From: Hyaloraphidium curvatum
Lineage: Eukaryota; Monoblepharomycota; Hyaloraphidiomycetes; Hyaloraphidiales; Hyaloraphidiaceae
Assembly: GCA_025558095.1 (NCBI GenBank)
Contig: JAIVFI010000016.1
Coordinates: 62,001 to 126,000, forward strand
Length of the DNA: 64,000 nucleotides
Reading direction: 5' to 3'
The notes beneath the pieces were generated by a model. It saw only the letters and a program-made list of their open reading frames with translations. It was not told the origin of the DNA and searched no databases. A program made the position numbers and the translations under genes. Shown here piece after piece: positions 29,793 through 40,235 of the stretch; position 1 is the first letter of the stretch; each line of letters starts with the position of its first letter.

Positions 29793-32470
29793 TCAGATCC
29801 TCCTCCCCCCGCCGAGCCCGACCATGCCACCCGTCCCGTTTGCCTGCGGCTTCCCCTTTGCCCTCTTGCCCACCTCGGCCACCTGTCCCTGCAGGTCCGT
29901 CACCGCGGTCTCGATCCACAGCAGCGAGGACAGGTGCTGGTTCAGCACGAGCGAGATCTGCGAGAGCTGCACATGGAGACTCCGTCAGCGTGCTGTCGTA
30001 GGTAGGAGCAGCGTGAATACCAACCGCATCCTGGTCCCCGACGGGCTCGTCCTCGGCCCCCGTGCCGGCGCCCTTGGCCGCGTTGATCTCCTTGATGATG
30101 CCCCCGAGGTTGCCCGCGATCTCGTCGAGCTGCCTGCCGAGCGCGACGGCGCCCGAGTAGGTCTTTTCCCTCTCGGCGTCGCCCGGGTTTCTGGTAAGTG
30201 AGAGACCATTCAGCTTCTAGGCACCCGACGATGGGCCGGCGTGATACCCACGGTCCAATCCACCCCATCCCGCCCTGCCCCTGCGCCTGCCCGGGCAGCA
30301 TCCCCTGCTGCTCCAGCGCCTCGCGCACCTGGCGCTCGTACTCCCCCAGCACGTCGTCGAGCTCGCGCTGCTGCGCCTCGACGTACTCGAGGTTGCGGTC
30401 GATGTCGGCCTGCAGCGACTCGGCGCGGACGATGCGGTTGTGCAGCTGCGTAATCTGCTCGACGAGTGCGGGTCAGCAAAAGGGCGAACCAACAAGGCGG
30501 AATGAACGAACCTCGTGCGAGTTCCGGATCAGCACGTTGTCCCACTGCGCGACGTCCGCCGCGGTGCGATGGAACTTTGCCGTCGCCTCGTCGAGCTCCG
30601 CGCTCCACCTGTTGACGATCTCCTCCACCGTCTTGGTGCGCAGCGTCGCCGGCGGGGCAACCGGCTTGGCGGCAGGGGCAGGCGCGAGAGCAGAGGTCGC
30701 CGCCGAGGGGCCGGCGGCGGGAGCGGCGGTCGAGGCGGGCGCAGCACCGAACGTGAGCCCGCCGGCCTGCGTGGTCTTTGCAGCCGGCGTTGCAGAAAGG
30801 TCCGAGACCTTGAGCGGACCGGGCGTCTGCGGGACAGAGGTGACGACTGGGGCAGGGATGGTGACGGCAGGTGTCGACGAGGTGGTGGAAGCGCCGAACG
30901 AAAAGCCGGGGAGGGCGGAGGTCGTGGCGGATGTGGAGGCGGCAGACGTCGTCGCGGCCGGCGCGCCGGTGCTCGGGGCGCCGAACGTGAGACCCGCGGG
31001 CTTGGTCGCGTCAGCGGGCTTGGGGAGGGACAACGAAGGAAGAGCGGGTGCGGTGCTCGCGGTCGAAGCTGGAGCAGCCCCGAAGAGCGGCGCAGGTGCC
31101 GCAGCGCTCGTCGTAGCCGGGGCAGGAGCCGTCGTCGAAGAAGCCGGCGCCGCAGGAGTGGCTCCAAAGCTGAACGAGGGAGCAGCAGCGCTGGAAGTTG
31201 CGGCTGGCGCGGTGGTCGCAGCGGGTGTGGCTGGCAAACAAGATTAGCCCAAAGATTGCGACAGCTGAAAGAGAAGCACACTCACTTGTGCCAAACGAGA
31301 AAGGCTTCGCGCCACCGGCCGCCGGGGCCCCAAAGAGGCCACCAGCAGGAGTCGGTGCGGCAGCCTGCGTTGTCCTCGATGCCGTGGTGGCCGCTGGGGC
31401 GCCAAACAAGCCGCCAGCACCCGGTGCGGGAGCAGGTGCTCCTGCGCCGAAGCCGAATCCCGGGGTGCTCGTGCTGGCAGGCGCGGTCGTGGCGGCCGGC
31501 GCGGACGTGCTCGGCGCCGTCCCTCCGAAGCTGAACGAGGGGGCCGACGACGCAGGTGCGGCGCTCGTGGAAGCGCCGGTCCCGAAAGCCGGTGCGCCGG
31601 TCGTTGCGAACAAACCACCGGACGGGGCTGCGGATGGGGTACCCGCAGCGGGCTGCGCCGGCGTCGCGGATCCGAACGAGAACCCGCCCGCGGCGGGGGC
31701 GGCGGGAGCGGCGCTCGCTGCAGATTGGGCGGCACCACCGAAGCTGAATGCGCCTGTGGGTGCGGCGGCAGCGCTCGTCGTCGCGGGCTGGGCAGCCGCG
31801 CCGCCGAACGAGAAGGGGGAAGATGCAGTTGCGGCCGGCGCGGCAGCGGGGGCCGCGGTGGATGCAAAGAGCGAGCTTCCGCCGAACGCAGGTGCCGCAG
31901 GGGTTGCAGCCGGCTGAGAAGTGGCTCCGCCGGCCGCCCCGCCGAAGCTGAAGCCCGAGGTCGGGGCGGCCGGCGCGGTCGACGTCGCCCCGAACGTCGG
32001 GGCCGCGCCGCCGGCTCCGAAAGTCGTGTTTCCGAACGCAGGTGCGGCAGTAGTCGTGCTCCCGCCGGCAGCCCCGAAAGAGAAGCCAGCGGGCTTCGCC
32101 GCCGCAGCGGTCGCGCCGAACGCGGGCGCCTGGGTGCTCGTCGTCGACGCCGGCTGTCCAAAGCCGCCTGCCGCAGGGAAAACCGAAGAAAGAGAAAAAT
32201 CAATGGCAAGAAGCCGCCGCGAATCCAACGGAGTCCGACAGGTAAGGCAGGAAAAGGGGTGGTCAGAAAAGACGCGTCTCGAGCAAGAAGGAGACGCACC
32301 GAAGCCGCCGGCGGTCCCGCCCGTCCCGCTGCCGAAGGTAACTGGAAATGCCGCGTAAATGCCGCGAAAGGGGCCGCGGAGGGAGTCGGAGTGGATCCAA
32401 GGGCGTGGGCGAAAGAACGCGTGAGCACGAGAGACACGCGTCGCGCGGGCGACCCACAGCCGGACGACAT
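29793..32470 (-). CDS. NSP1: FG-repeat nucleoporin Nsp1/Nup62
   Basis: Central-channel nucleoporin, member of the Nsp1-Nup57-Nup49 complex. A 13-nt first exon from ATG 32470 splices (32342-32457) into exon 32300-32341, giving MSSGFTFGSGTGG. Intron 32168-32299 then leads into about 350 residues of FG/FSFG/GLFG-type repeats in Ala/Thr/Pro-rich spacers. Further introns (one near 31235-31290) continue to LTFGAAPAS. The C-terminal coiled-coil Nsp1_C domain follows: TKTVEEIVNRWSAELDEATA, ITQLHNRIVRAESLQADIDR, NPGDAEREKTYSGAV and SLVLNQHLSSLLWIE, ending at 29793. One late intron starts GTTGGT. FG density and domain order make this a confident assignment; internal exon borders are approximate. Confidence 0.9.
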
Positions 32471-32513
32471 GGCGGGAGACGGGGGTGCCAAAGAAATGGC
32501 TAAGAGAGCCGCC

Positions 32514-32520
32514 TTTTATA
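32514..32520 (-). promoter_or_regulatory. TATA box of the nucleoporin gene
   Basis: TATAAAA on the minus strand, followed by GGC, ends 43 bp upstream of the nucleoporin ATG at 32470. It is one of very few TATA-like elements in this GC-rich window, and the spacing fits a short 5' UTR. Confidence 0.6.
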
Positions 32521-32843
32521 GCGAGCGGCGAGCGCGGGGGGCGGGCACGGCGCGCTCGTCGGCTGGGTCTGTTGGAAGAGCAGTGGTCTGGCTGCTCGAG
32601 CGGATGACGAGCAGAGTCTCACGCTCAACCGGACTTCCCTGGACGCACCTTGAATACTAAAGGACCTTGAATACTGAAGGACGACGGTGAAGATGTAGTT
32701 CACAGGTTCTTTCAGTCGGGTTTTTGAAACATCACGCTCCCTATCGGACGAGTCGGAAGCACTTGAACACTTTTCAACCGACCACCAATCCATCCACTGC
32801 CTGATGATTGATTGATTGATAATCCATCCACTGCCACCACCGA

Positions 32844-33927
32844 TCAGGTAATGCACACCGTGCTCGCCTTCCTGACGTGCTGGCAGTGTATGTCCGGCCT
32901 CAACTGGGCCAGCACGACATGCAGGCCGCGGCAGAGCGAAGTGTTGTCCGACAGGGGGCTGAAACCCTGGTATGCGGCATCAGCGGCAATCAGAAATGCG
33001 GCGCAGTCGGCGACGGACTGCGGGCTGGGGGCGGGGGAGTCGGAGTAGCCGGTTTGAAAGCCCTGGGTGTCGCAGAGGCTGTTGCCATGAGCGAGGTCAA
33101 TCCCAAAGCAAATGCAAATGACAGCGGTGAGATACCCACCCCTGAATGATGCCGCAGAGCTGCGCCTTGTCGGCCAGGAACGCCACCGCGGAGCTCAGCG
33201 CCTGCGCAAGGCCGGGATCGACGGCCACGACGACCGACGTCGCCAGCTCGCCGCCGGGCTGGAACGTGTACGTGGCGCCTTGCACCGAGGTGAAAGATGC
33301 CTGGGAGGTGGCGACGGTGATCTCGTGCTGGATCTGGAGCACGTCGGCCGAGGTGAAGTTGTACGAGAGGATGCGGGAGCGGGCGTAGCGGAAGCTGCCG
33401 AAGTTGCCGGCCGGGATGATGGCCACGAGGTATTCAGCCGTGGCTCTGCAATCAAGAGAGGTCAGGTCCTTGGTATCTGCGTGGTCACCGCATTTGCATG
33501 TCACCCACAGGCTGCCGGTGAAGGTCCCGATGCCGGGAAGGCTGTAAGGAGACCCTTCAACGAAGAGACCCTTGACGACGACGAGAAGAGCTTCCTCGGC
33601 TTGCAGCGCCGTGGTAATCGTGGGGTCGTTGCCCAGCTGGGCGTTCGAATGGATGAAGTTGTCGAGCCTGGCCAGCCTGCACGGCTTGAGCCCCTTGGGC
33701 CCGCCGACCAGCGCGCAGGTGCGGCAGGCGGTGTCGGCATCGCAGCCTTTGGAGCCGAAAAGGGCGTCGGCGGGGGAGAGGCACGAGACGTCGCACACGC
33801 GGGAGGTGCGCGGGCTCCGCGATCCGCGCTCGCAGGCGGCGGGGTCGCACCGCGCGGCGGCGCCCGCGACGAGGACGGAGAGGGCGAGCGCGAGCAGGAG
33901 AAGGCCGAGGGACGCACGGGAGGCCAT
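32844..33927 (-). CDS. Secreted Cys-rich protein, 3 exons
   Basis: ATG 33927 gives a strong signal peptide (SLGLLLLALALSVLVAGAAA) followed by CDPAACERG. The mature part of roughly 300 residues has about 16 cysteines (VCDVSCLSP, GCDADTACRTCALV). Two introns are needed. One of about 70 nt after FTGSL (GTGGGT...TTGCAG) is multiple-of-three and could be read through. A second joins CGIIQG to LCDTQGFQTGYSDSPAPSPQ and ends at 32844 with QHVRKASTVCIT. No domain is recognised. No membrane anchor is visible after the signal peptide. An in-frame ATG at 33987 would put 20 basic residues before the signal peptide, so I rejected it. Confidence 0.65.
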
Positions 33928-34483
33928 TCTGCGTGGAGGACGCCGGGGCGACGGTGCAGTGCTAGGCGGTGCGAGACCCCGCAACAATCCAAAGGTGGTG
34001 TGGCAACCCGCCCGGCCAACCAGCCGCCGCTGGCTGTGTCGTTCTCCGCTCCCGATTCAGAGGTCCGAAATGCCACATTTCGGCATGGCATCAGTTGGAG
34101 TATGCAGAGATGGATAAGATGAGGGTTGCCGGCGGCACCGGAAGGCCAAATCTGCTGAGGGCGCTTCGATGCGGATGAACTGTCGTTGAGCACTCGCCAC
34201 TATCGTGGGCGACCATCGGCTCTCGCTGGCACTGAAGACGCGGGACCCAAGCTCATCTCGATACAGGTGGTGTGGTGTCCGACGCGATGGTCCCAAAAGG
34301 CGACGACGTCGTTTTCCGGTGCCGCCTGAGGCGCCTTCCAGCCACCCGGAGCTTGCACAGCTTGTTGCCGCCCAGCAAAACTTCACCCGCTCTCACAGCC
34401 GGATCGCGGGATTGAAAAAGACTCATCGTGACCACCATGGGGCCCCATTCCTGTGTCGCCAACTCCGCGACTCTTCTCTGGAA
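33928..34483. promoter_or_regulatory. Divergent intergenic region of two secretory-pathway genes
   Basis: The 556 bp between the two divergent starts contain no convincing coding frame. Both promoters must lie here. I see no clear TATA box. Confidence 0.4.
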
Positions 34484-35345
34484 ATGCGCTCAATTGCAGC
34501 CTTTCTCCTGTGCCTCCTCGGCTTCACTGCTCCCACCTGGGCTTCGGCTTCAGCGCCCGACAAACGTGCCCGATCTGTCTCCGAGCGCGCCGTGGCGGAC
34601 GGCTGCCTGGCAGTTTCCGCGTGCTCCGCCGCCCTCAAGATCTTGGAGTCCTGCGCCGATTCGTTTGGAGGCTCCGCTGCCTGGGTGGACCGCTTCACTG
34701 CCACGTCCGTCAATGGCGGCTTGTTTGTTCCGCAAGACATATTGAGCTGCGTCTGCAAAGCCGTGGCGCTCTGGAAGCAATGCTGGGATGCTTGCCGTGA
34801 GTCCGGCACCATCGATCACTCAGACGCCTTCATCTTGGTGATGATCCATTTACGTCTCCCACACAGCCGATGCCGGAAGCACGTACTCCAGGACCCTCTT
34901 CGATGTCTGCCTTACCTCCGATGACCCCGATTCCGACGTTCCCCACCCGATCCCCACCGTCTCCCGGGGACCTTCGACGACCGGGCGGCCGACAACGAGA
35001 CCCACATCCACCGAGCACACCCAGCTACCCCGGCCGACGCAGACTTCCGTGCCGATCGATGGCCAAGTTTCCGAGTGCTCCGCGATCCCGCCGATCGGCA
35101 TCGCTGGCATCGCAATCTCCTCGGCTCTCTTCGGCGCCGTGTTCGGGGCCCTGGCGACCTTCTTTATTACGAAACCTGTCAATCCCGGGCCCAAGCCGAG
35201 CGTCGAAGATGCTCATGAACCGGTCCAGGTGCGCGCAGGCGAAACCAACGTCGCGTACGTGGGAGACCTTGAGGTGGGCTACACGGGCGAAGACGAGATA
35301 AAGCAGGCCGAGATCATCAAAGTGGATTCAGATGCATCTATGTAA
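34484..35345 (+). CDS. Type I single-pass membrane protein, Cys-rich ectodomain, 2 exons
   Basis: ATG 34484 begins with signal peptide RSIAAFLLCLLGFTAPTWAS. The ectodomain has about eight cysteines (GCLAVSACSAALKILESC, CVCKAVALWKQCWDAC). Intron 34797-34866 (GTGAGT...CAG) joins DAC to PDAGSTYSRTLFDVC. A Pro/Thr-rich stalk follows. The membrane segment is IAGIAISSALFGAVFGALAT, followed by a short acidic cytosolic tail ending DSDASM. No family is recognised. It ends only 84 bp before the 3' end of the retrotransposon. Confidence 0.68.
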
Positions 35346-35415
35346 ATCTTAATCGGTTCGAAGATCATAAGTGGACCGGTTGCAAAAGGCGGAGGTAGCA
35401 GGGCCGCGACGGCGC

Positions 35416-35428
35416 CGGCCGCCGCCGC
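35416..35428. repeat. Candidate target-site duplication, copy at element 3' end
   Basis: CGGCCGCCGCCGC directly abuts the 3' end of the retrotransposon (that end is set independently by comparison with the second copy). The same 13 bases occur at 42377-42389. The motif is low-complexity, so chance is not excluded. Confidence 0.6.
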
Positions 35429-35475
35429 GTGTGTAATGAGGAGCTAGCAATCCCACCGTACACTTAGCAATCCCC

Positions 35476-38400
35476 CTACGCCCCAAGAATCAGCTCCTCA
35501 TCTACATTCAAACCAAATGCGACCGGCGCGGGGGCCGGAGCGTTGACAGCGGCGGCTTCGGTGCACAGCTGAAGCCAGTGTTGGAGTTGGGCCGCGACGC
35601 CAAGAGCCCAGGCCACCGCGATCCGTTCGCGGAAGCGCCGCACAAAACGAGAGTAAAGGCCATCGAGGTCCACGGGCTGCCCATCGCGGCCGACGATCCC
35701 GGGATACTGGATGCGCCCCATCTCCGAGGAGAAGCGCGAGAAAGTGGCAGAGACAGCGCTGTACGAATCAAAAGCAAGCACGATCAGAGGGTAGAAGTTG
35801 GCGTTGAAGACGAAACGGGAGTAGTCCTTCCTGGCGGCCTCGACCCGCCGTTCGACTGCGTGGCCCGGGACCGAGAAGACCAGGCCCGTGTGCAAATGGG
35901 CCATAGAGGTGAGGGTCTTGATCTCGAGCAACCACCGTTTCCGGGTTTCGCGGTGCGTGATGAGAACGTCGCCAAGGCGGCCAGCATCCGCAGGCGTGGG
36001 CGGGGTGACAGTCTCGTAGCCATGCGCAAGGAGGTTTGGCGGCATGGGGTGCACGCGGAGGAGCGGGATGGAGCGAAGCGCCGCGCGGATGGCCGCGCAA
36101 ATGTCGTCGTGACCAGGACTGAAGAGATCCCGGCCATAGCAGCCCGAGAACGCGTGCTCCCCCGTCAGCGACATGGCCGATCGCTTGCAGCCCCGCCGGC
36201 AGGGCAAGGAAAGACCAGGGTAGTCGGCCTCGTGCAGGAGCGGGAGGCAAAGCCGGAAGCGTACAAGTAAGCGGAAAAAGTTGTTGCGAATGTGGTTGGC
36301 AAGCAGCGCGGGAGAGGCAGTCAGGAAAGCCGACAGGCCGTCCTGCGCCTGGACGAGCCGCTTGCGGCGCTCCAGACCAGCGGAAGTGGTGGGTTGCAAG
36401 GCAATCAGAGCCGCGAGGCGGCGCTGGTCCTCGAGACGCGTAAGGTCGCTCTGCAGGCCGTGCCAAACCGGCTGGGCGAAGAAACTGGCGTCCGCAGGGA
36501 GCGTACGGCGGGCGGGCGCGGCGCCCACCGGTTGCCCAGCACGCGCAGCCTCGGCGTACGCTGCGGCCGTGTCATCCTCGACACGCTCAAAGGCGGGGCG
36601 GAGGGCCTCGATGACGGGAACCAGTTCCCGCACGTGCTCCACGCCCACACCCCGGGCCGAGGTTCGAAGACCAAGCATGGCGTCCAAGGGGCCCGCCGTG
36701 AGGTTGAGTGAAGACAGGTAAGCCGCCGAGGCCACCTTCTCCGATGACAGAAGCCCCATCCCCGAGTAGTGCAGACCCAAGAATACCTGCTCCCGCACAG
36801 TCCGACCCTCCACCGACAGCGGATCCAGATCCTCGGCCCGATCTCCCAGCAAGCGCAAGAAGGTGGTGAAAAGCGCGTTGTCAAGACGTCGAGCAAAGGG
36901 TTGGGTAACCGAGGGGGGGAGAATGCGGAGCCAAAACGAGAAGAGCTGGGTCACACAGAGACGGAGGAGGGAGTACAGGCCCTGGAGGGAGGGGATGTCG
37001 GCCGGCATGGCGTAGCCGAGCGCAGCGCGCTCGATTTCATCGAGAAGAGCGGCAATGGAGTCGATCTTGGCCGCGAGGAACGACTCCACATAGGCAGGGG
37101 TGCCGACCGGGGCACCTACCACCTTGAGGCCGCACGAGCGAGCGAAGTCAGGCGAGCCCGGGGCCGACGCCGTGGCATGCACCTCGGGGTCGGCCTCGTG
37201 AGGCGGGAAGCCAGCGACGCGGATGTTGTGGGCCGCACCGGCCGCGCGCACCCGCTCCAGCACGGCCGGGTTCGTCGAGAGCGAAAGCAGGTAGCTCTTG
37301 TCCGGGCGGTGGGTCATGCCGAGGGAAGCAAGGCCGTCACGCACCTCTCCCAGGACGGCCATGACCGAGTCCAGCGGCCCGACCACGGTGAGGTCGTCGA
37401 GGTACCCAAGGATGAGGCAGTCGGGGTGCCCAGAGCGGATGGGCCGCAGCATGCGGCTCATGGCGCAGGAGAAGATGGCAGACGACAGCGGGTCGCCCTG
37501 GATGTTGCCCTCGTACATGGTGATCCGGAAAAGGAGCTCCGCCGAGCGCCGGTCGCGGAAGTAGGCGTGGGAAGGGCGCGAGTAAACGAGGTTGTAGTAC
37601 GGGATAAGCTGAGGCACCTGGCGGACCACCTCGCGCGCGAAGAGGCGGCGCAGCGTATTGAAGGCGTTCCTAGAGTCGACCTTCATGACGACGTGGTCGG
37701 GGAAGGCCGCCAGCCACGCGTTCACCGCGTGGGCAGTCGCCTCCGCGCCCCCGTCCACCCCGTGACCCAGGTCCTCCTGCTGTTGGAGCTTCCTCAGAAG
37801 AGCCTTGTGCCGCACGGCCAGGTACGAGCCCGCGAGCCGCGTGATGCCCTCCATAATGCCAATCGGCCGGAGCCCCCCCTCCGGCTTGAGCAGAGGGACG
37901 AGGATTTGATCCGTGAGGAGCGGCCGGAGCATGGGGGTGTCGAGTCGGCCAGTGCACACGCCGTGCACCATGGCCGCCAGCGGGCGGAGCTTCCGTCGCG
38001 TCGCGTCGTTCTCGCAGTTGTGCACGATGAAAAGTTTGGCCATGCTGAAACCCGACATGCCGGCCCCCACGCCGTCCTTCTTCCGGCGCAACCGGGCCCA
38101 GATGTCCTCCAGGAAAGCCGCGTCCGTGTAGGCAGGGCAGGGCGCGGGCGCGTTGGGGGGCAGAGACAGCCGACACAGCGGCTCTCCCTCCCGCGGCCCC
38201 GGGTACAGCTCCTCCAGTTCCGCCTGCAGCGTGGGCGTGAAGCCAGCCGGAACGGCCTCCCCCGAGAGCGCCGCGGACGCAGCACCAGGAGCGCCCTTCA
38301 AGGCGGCAAGCACGATGGCCTTGAAGAGCTGGTAGTTGAGCGGCCGCAGCCCGTCCCGCCGCGCGCCCCGGTTGACCTGACGGGCGGCGAAGTAGTTCTG

Positions 38401-39387
38401 CTCGTACATGTAGTCCCCCGACATGACGTAGCCGCCAAACGCAAGGTAGGCGGTGAGAGTGCGGTGCAGGTCGGTTTCCGGTGCCGCCGGGTCCTCGTAG
38501 GCCCGTTGGAAAGACTCGCTGGCCCGGAAGGCGAGCGTGCTCCAGGTGGTGGTCCGGTAGCGGTGCTTCAGCGGCTCCGGCGGCGGCGCCCCCGCGCCCC
38601 CGCCCGGCGGCGGATCAGGCCCGGGACCCCCGGGTGGACCACCGTCGCCTGGGTCGCCCGGATCACCGCCGTTGCCGTGCCCGCCAGCCGCGGCGTTGCC
38701 GCCCGGCGCGCCGTCGCCGCCTGGGGGATCACCGCCGTCCGGGGCGGCACGCGCCGCCGCCGCCGCCGCCGCCAGCGCCGCCCGTTGCGCCTGGACGTCC
38801 TGCGGGGCGTCGGCCGCAACCCGGGCGGCCGCAAGGGCCGCCATCGGCGCGGGCGCGGGTGGCGAAGCACGGGGAGATGCCGACGATGCCGCCGGTGACG
38901 CCGGTCCCTCCGCGCGTCCCGTGGCAGCCGCCCGCTCGGCACGCACGCGGTCGAGGAACTCGACGAGATCGGGTGGAAGCGAAGCTAAAGAGACGCCGAG
39001 TGGCGGGTTAGCTGCGTCCGGGTTGCACGAGGTGTGCTGTCCAGAAACACCGGCACCAGAGGCGTTTGCGGCGTAGGGACGCCGGCAACCCCCGCACCGC
39101 GCGAGCCCCATGGCGCGCAACGCATCGGCAGACAGGCGCTGCATCGCCAACCAGTGCTCCGGGCTCCGTGTGACCCGAAGATGACCGTCCCGTTTGTTTT
39201 TGTTTGGAGTTGGCTGGAAGCGGCAACCATCAACCGGGCACGCATGGAGGCCGGGTTCAGCAGGCGCCTCCGCCATCGGCACATCGCCGTCGATGCAAGA
39301 TTGGTGATGAAGAGATAGAGCTCCGATGTTGGCGAAAGCTGCCGCGCAGCGGTGGCAGCTGTAAGGCAGGAGCGGCGTGCGGCTCAT
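35476..39387 (-). CDS. Retrotransposon ORF2: reverse transcriptase plus restriction-like endonuclease
   Basis: 1,303 residues. Three N-terminal zinc motifs: CHRCAAAFANIG...HH...C (residues ~11-31), CPVDGC...H, and CGGCRRPY...HTSC. A Pro/Gly/Ala-rich linker follows to about residue 290. The reverse transcriptase has VMKVDSRNAFNTLRRLFARE (catalytic Asp near residue 570), EGNIQGDPLSSAIFS, and the active site GYLDDLTV (near 662). The C-terminus has a CRRGC...H...C knuckle (~1062-1083), then the PD-(D/E)xK-like motif RLGDVLI...LLEIKT (~1137-1155). This layout is that of early-branching REL-type LINEs (R2/CRE/R4 group), which do target-primed reverse transcription. The start ATG overlaps the stop of the preceding ORF as ATGA. 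The clade is not assigned. Confidence 0.92.
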   Translation of the reverse strand: MSRTPLLPYSCHRCAAAFANIGALSLHHQSCIDGDVPMAEAPAEPGLHACPVDGCRFQPTPNKNKRDGHLRVTRSPEHWLAMQRLSADALRAMGLARCGGCRRPYAANASGAGVSGQHTSCNPDAANPPLGVSLASLPPDLVEFLDRVRAERAAATGRAEGPASPAASSASPRASPPAPAPMAALAAARVAADAPQDVQAQRAALAAAAAAARAAPDGGDPPGGDGAPGGNAAAGGHGNGGDPGDPGDGGPPGGPGPDPPPGGGAGAPPPEPLKHRYRTTTWSTLAFRASESFQRAYEDPAAPETDLHRTLTAYLAFGGYVMSGDYMYEQNYFAARQVNRGARRDGLRPLNYQLFKAIVLAALKGAPGAASAALSGEAVPAGFTPTLQAELEELYPGPREGEPLCRLSLPPNAPAPCPAYTDAAFLEDIWARLRRKKDGVGAGMSGFSMAKLFIVHNCENDATRRKLRPLAAMVHGVCTGRLDTPMLRPLLTDQILVPLLKPEGGLRPIGIMEGITRLAGSYLAVRHKALLRKLQQQEDLGHGVDGGAEATAHAVNAWLAAFPDHVVMKVDSRNAFNTLRRLFAREVVRQVPQLIPYYNLVYSRPSHAYFRDRRSAELLFRITMYEGNIQGDPLSSAIFSCAMSRMLRPIRSGHPDCLILGYLDDLTVVGPLDSVMAVLGEVRDGLASLGMTHRPDKSYLLSLSTNPAVLERVRAAGAAHNIRVAGFPPHEADPEVHATASAPGSPDFARSCGLKVVGAPVGTPAYVESFLAAKIDSIAALLDEIERAALGYAMPADIPSLQGLYSLLRLCVTQLFSFWLRILPPSVTQPFARRLDNALFTTFLRLLGDRAEDLDPLSVEGRTVREQVFLGLHYSGMGLLSSEKVASAAYLSSLNLTAGPLDAMLGLRTSARGVGVEHVRELVPVIEALRPAFERVEDDTAAAYAEAARAGQPVGAAPARRTLPADASFFAQPVWHGLQSDLTRLEDQRRLAALIALQPTTSAGLERRKRLVQAQDGLSAFLTASPALLANHIRNNFFRLLVRFRLCLPLLHEADYPGLSLPCRRGCKRSAMSLTGEHAFSGCYGRDLFSPGHDDICAAIRAALRSIPLLRVHPMPPNLLAHGYETVTPPTPADAGRLGDVLITHRETRKRWLLEIKTLTSMAHLHTGLVFSVPGHAVERRVEAARKDYSRFVFNANFYPLIVLAFDSYSAVSATFSRFSSEMGRIQYPGIVGRDGQPVDLDGLYSRFVRRFRERIAVAWALGVAAQLQHWLQLCTEAAAVNAPAPAPVAFGLNVDEELILGA

Positions 39388-40235
39388 GGCGAATACGGTG
39401 GCGGCGGTGATGCCGGTGTCCCGCCGCCAGGATCAGCTACCGCGGACGGTGCTTTGTCCGACGAGATATCCCAATCGTCGAGCGCATGTGTCCGCATCCA
39501 AACCTCCTGTGACTCGGTCAGGTCGCCCCCCGCCCTGTGCCAGGCCGCAAGCGCCGACCACGCGTCACCGATAGCATCACGGCCGCCGTCATCGAGGAGC
39601 TCGGAACCTGGCCATTCGAGGTGCGCCGGCGAACCGGGCTCCGTGTGAGCATACCAAGGAGGCAAGGTGCGCGTCGGAGTGGATACTTCCGAGGAGCTCT
39701 GCCCCCCCCCGGCCGTTGGTGCCGGCGGCGTGCCGGGGGTTGTGCGGGGCGGCGCAGGCGGCAGCTGCAAGCTCGGCACGGCGGTTGCAGCTGGGGTTTC
39801 CCACGGAGGATGGCCTGGGTGCGCCGGGAGCATGGAAGCGGCCGAAGCCGGGGCATCAGCGATCAAGATCGGCGATGACGAGGAGGGAGATACTTCCGAG
39901 CGTGCCGCCCCTTTCCCCCCCGCTGGTGCCGGCAAGCGGGAGGAGCCGCGGGGCGGCGTGGGCAGAGTGTGACCCTCGGCCAAGCTAGGCACGGCATTTG
40001 GCCGAGGGGCCCCGGGGGACGCGGGGTCAATGTCGGAAGTCTCCCCTGCTGCCGCGAACGGCCTCGGAACTCGGTGAGACGTTGTAGATAGTGGTAGTTG
40101 GCGTACCGGTGAAGACTGCAAAACAGCAAAAGATGGAGGGGCTGACCGCGCCCGGGAGGTATCCGGACGAGCTCGGCGCCGAGAAGAGCAGCCCACTACT
40201 CGGCGTTGCCACTTGCTTGGTGGTGTTTTAGGCAT
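39384..40235 (-). CDS. Retrotransposon middle ORF, Pro/Ser-rich, function unknown
   Basis: 283 residues, mostly low-complexity Pro/Ala/Ser, with an ordered-looking C-terminal part (DAIGDAWSALAAWHRAGGDL, WMRTHALDDWDIS) and ending PPPPYSP. It starts inside the end of ORF1 (shared ATGCCTAA) and its TGA stop overlaps the ORF2 start (ATGA), so it is joined to both neighbours. The WHRAGGDLTESQE region might bind a partner; PPPPY resembles a WW-domain ligand or a late-domain-like motif, which is only a resemblance. I know no homologue. Confidence 0.65.
   Translation of the reverse strand: MPKTPPSKWQRRVVGCSSRRRARPDTSRARSAPPSFAVLQSSPVRQLPLSTTSHRVPRPFAAAGETSDIDPASPGAPRPNAVPSLAEGHTLPTPPRGSSRLPAPAGGKGAARSEVSPSSSSPILIADAPASAASMLPAHPGHPPWETPAATAVPSLQLPPAPPRTTPGTPPAPTAGGGQSSSEVSTPTRTLPPWYAHTEPGSPAHLEWPGSELLDDGGRDAIGDAWSALAAWHRAGGDLTESQEVWMRTHALDDWDISSDKAPSAVADPGGGTPASPPPPYSP

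Noticed and set aside
36769-38898. Plus-strand frame of about 709 codons
   Set aside because: Antisense shadow of retrotransposon ORF2, whose RT motifs are unambiguous on the minus strand.
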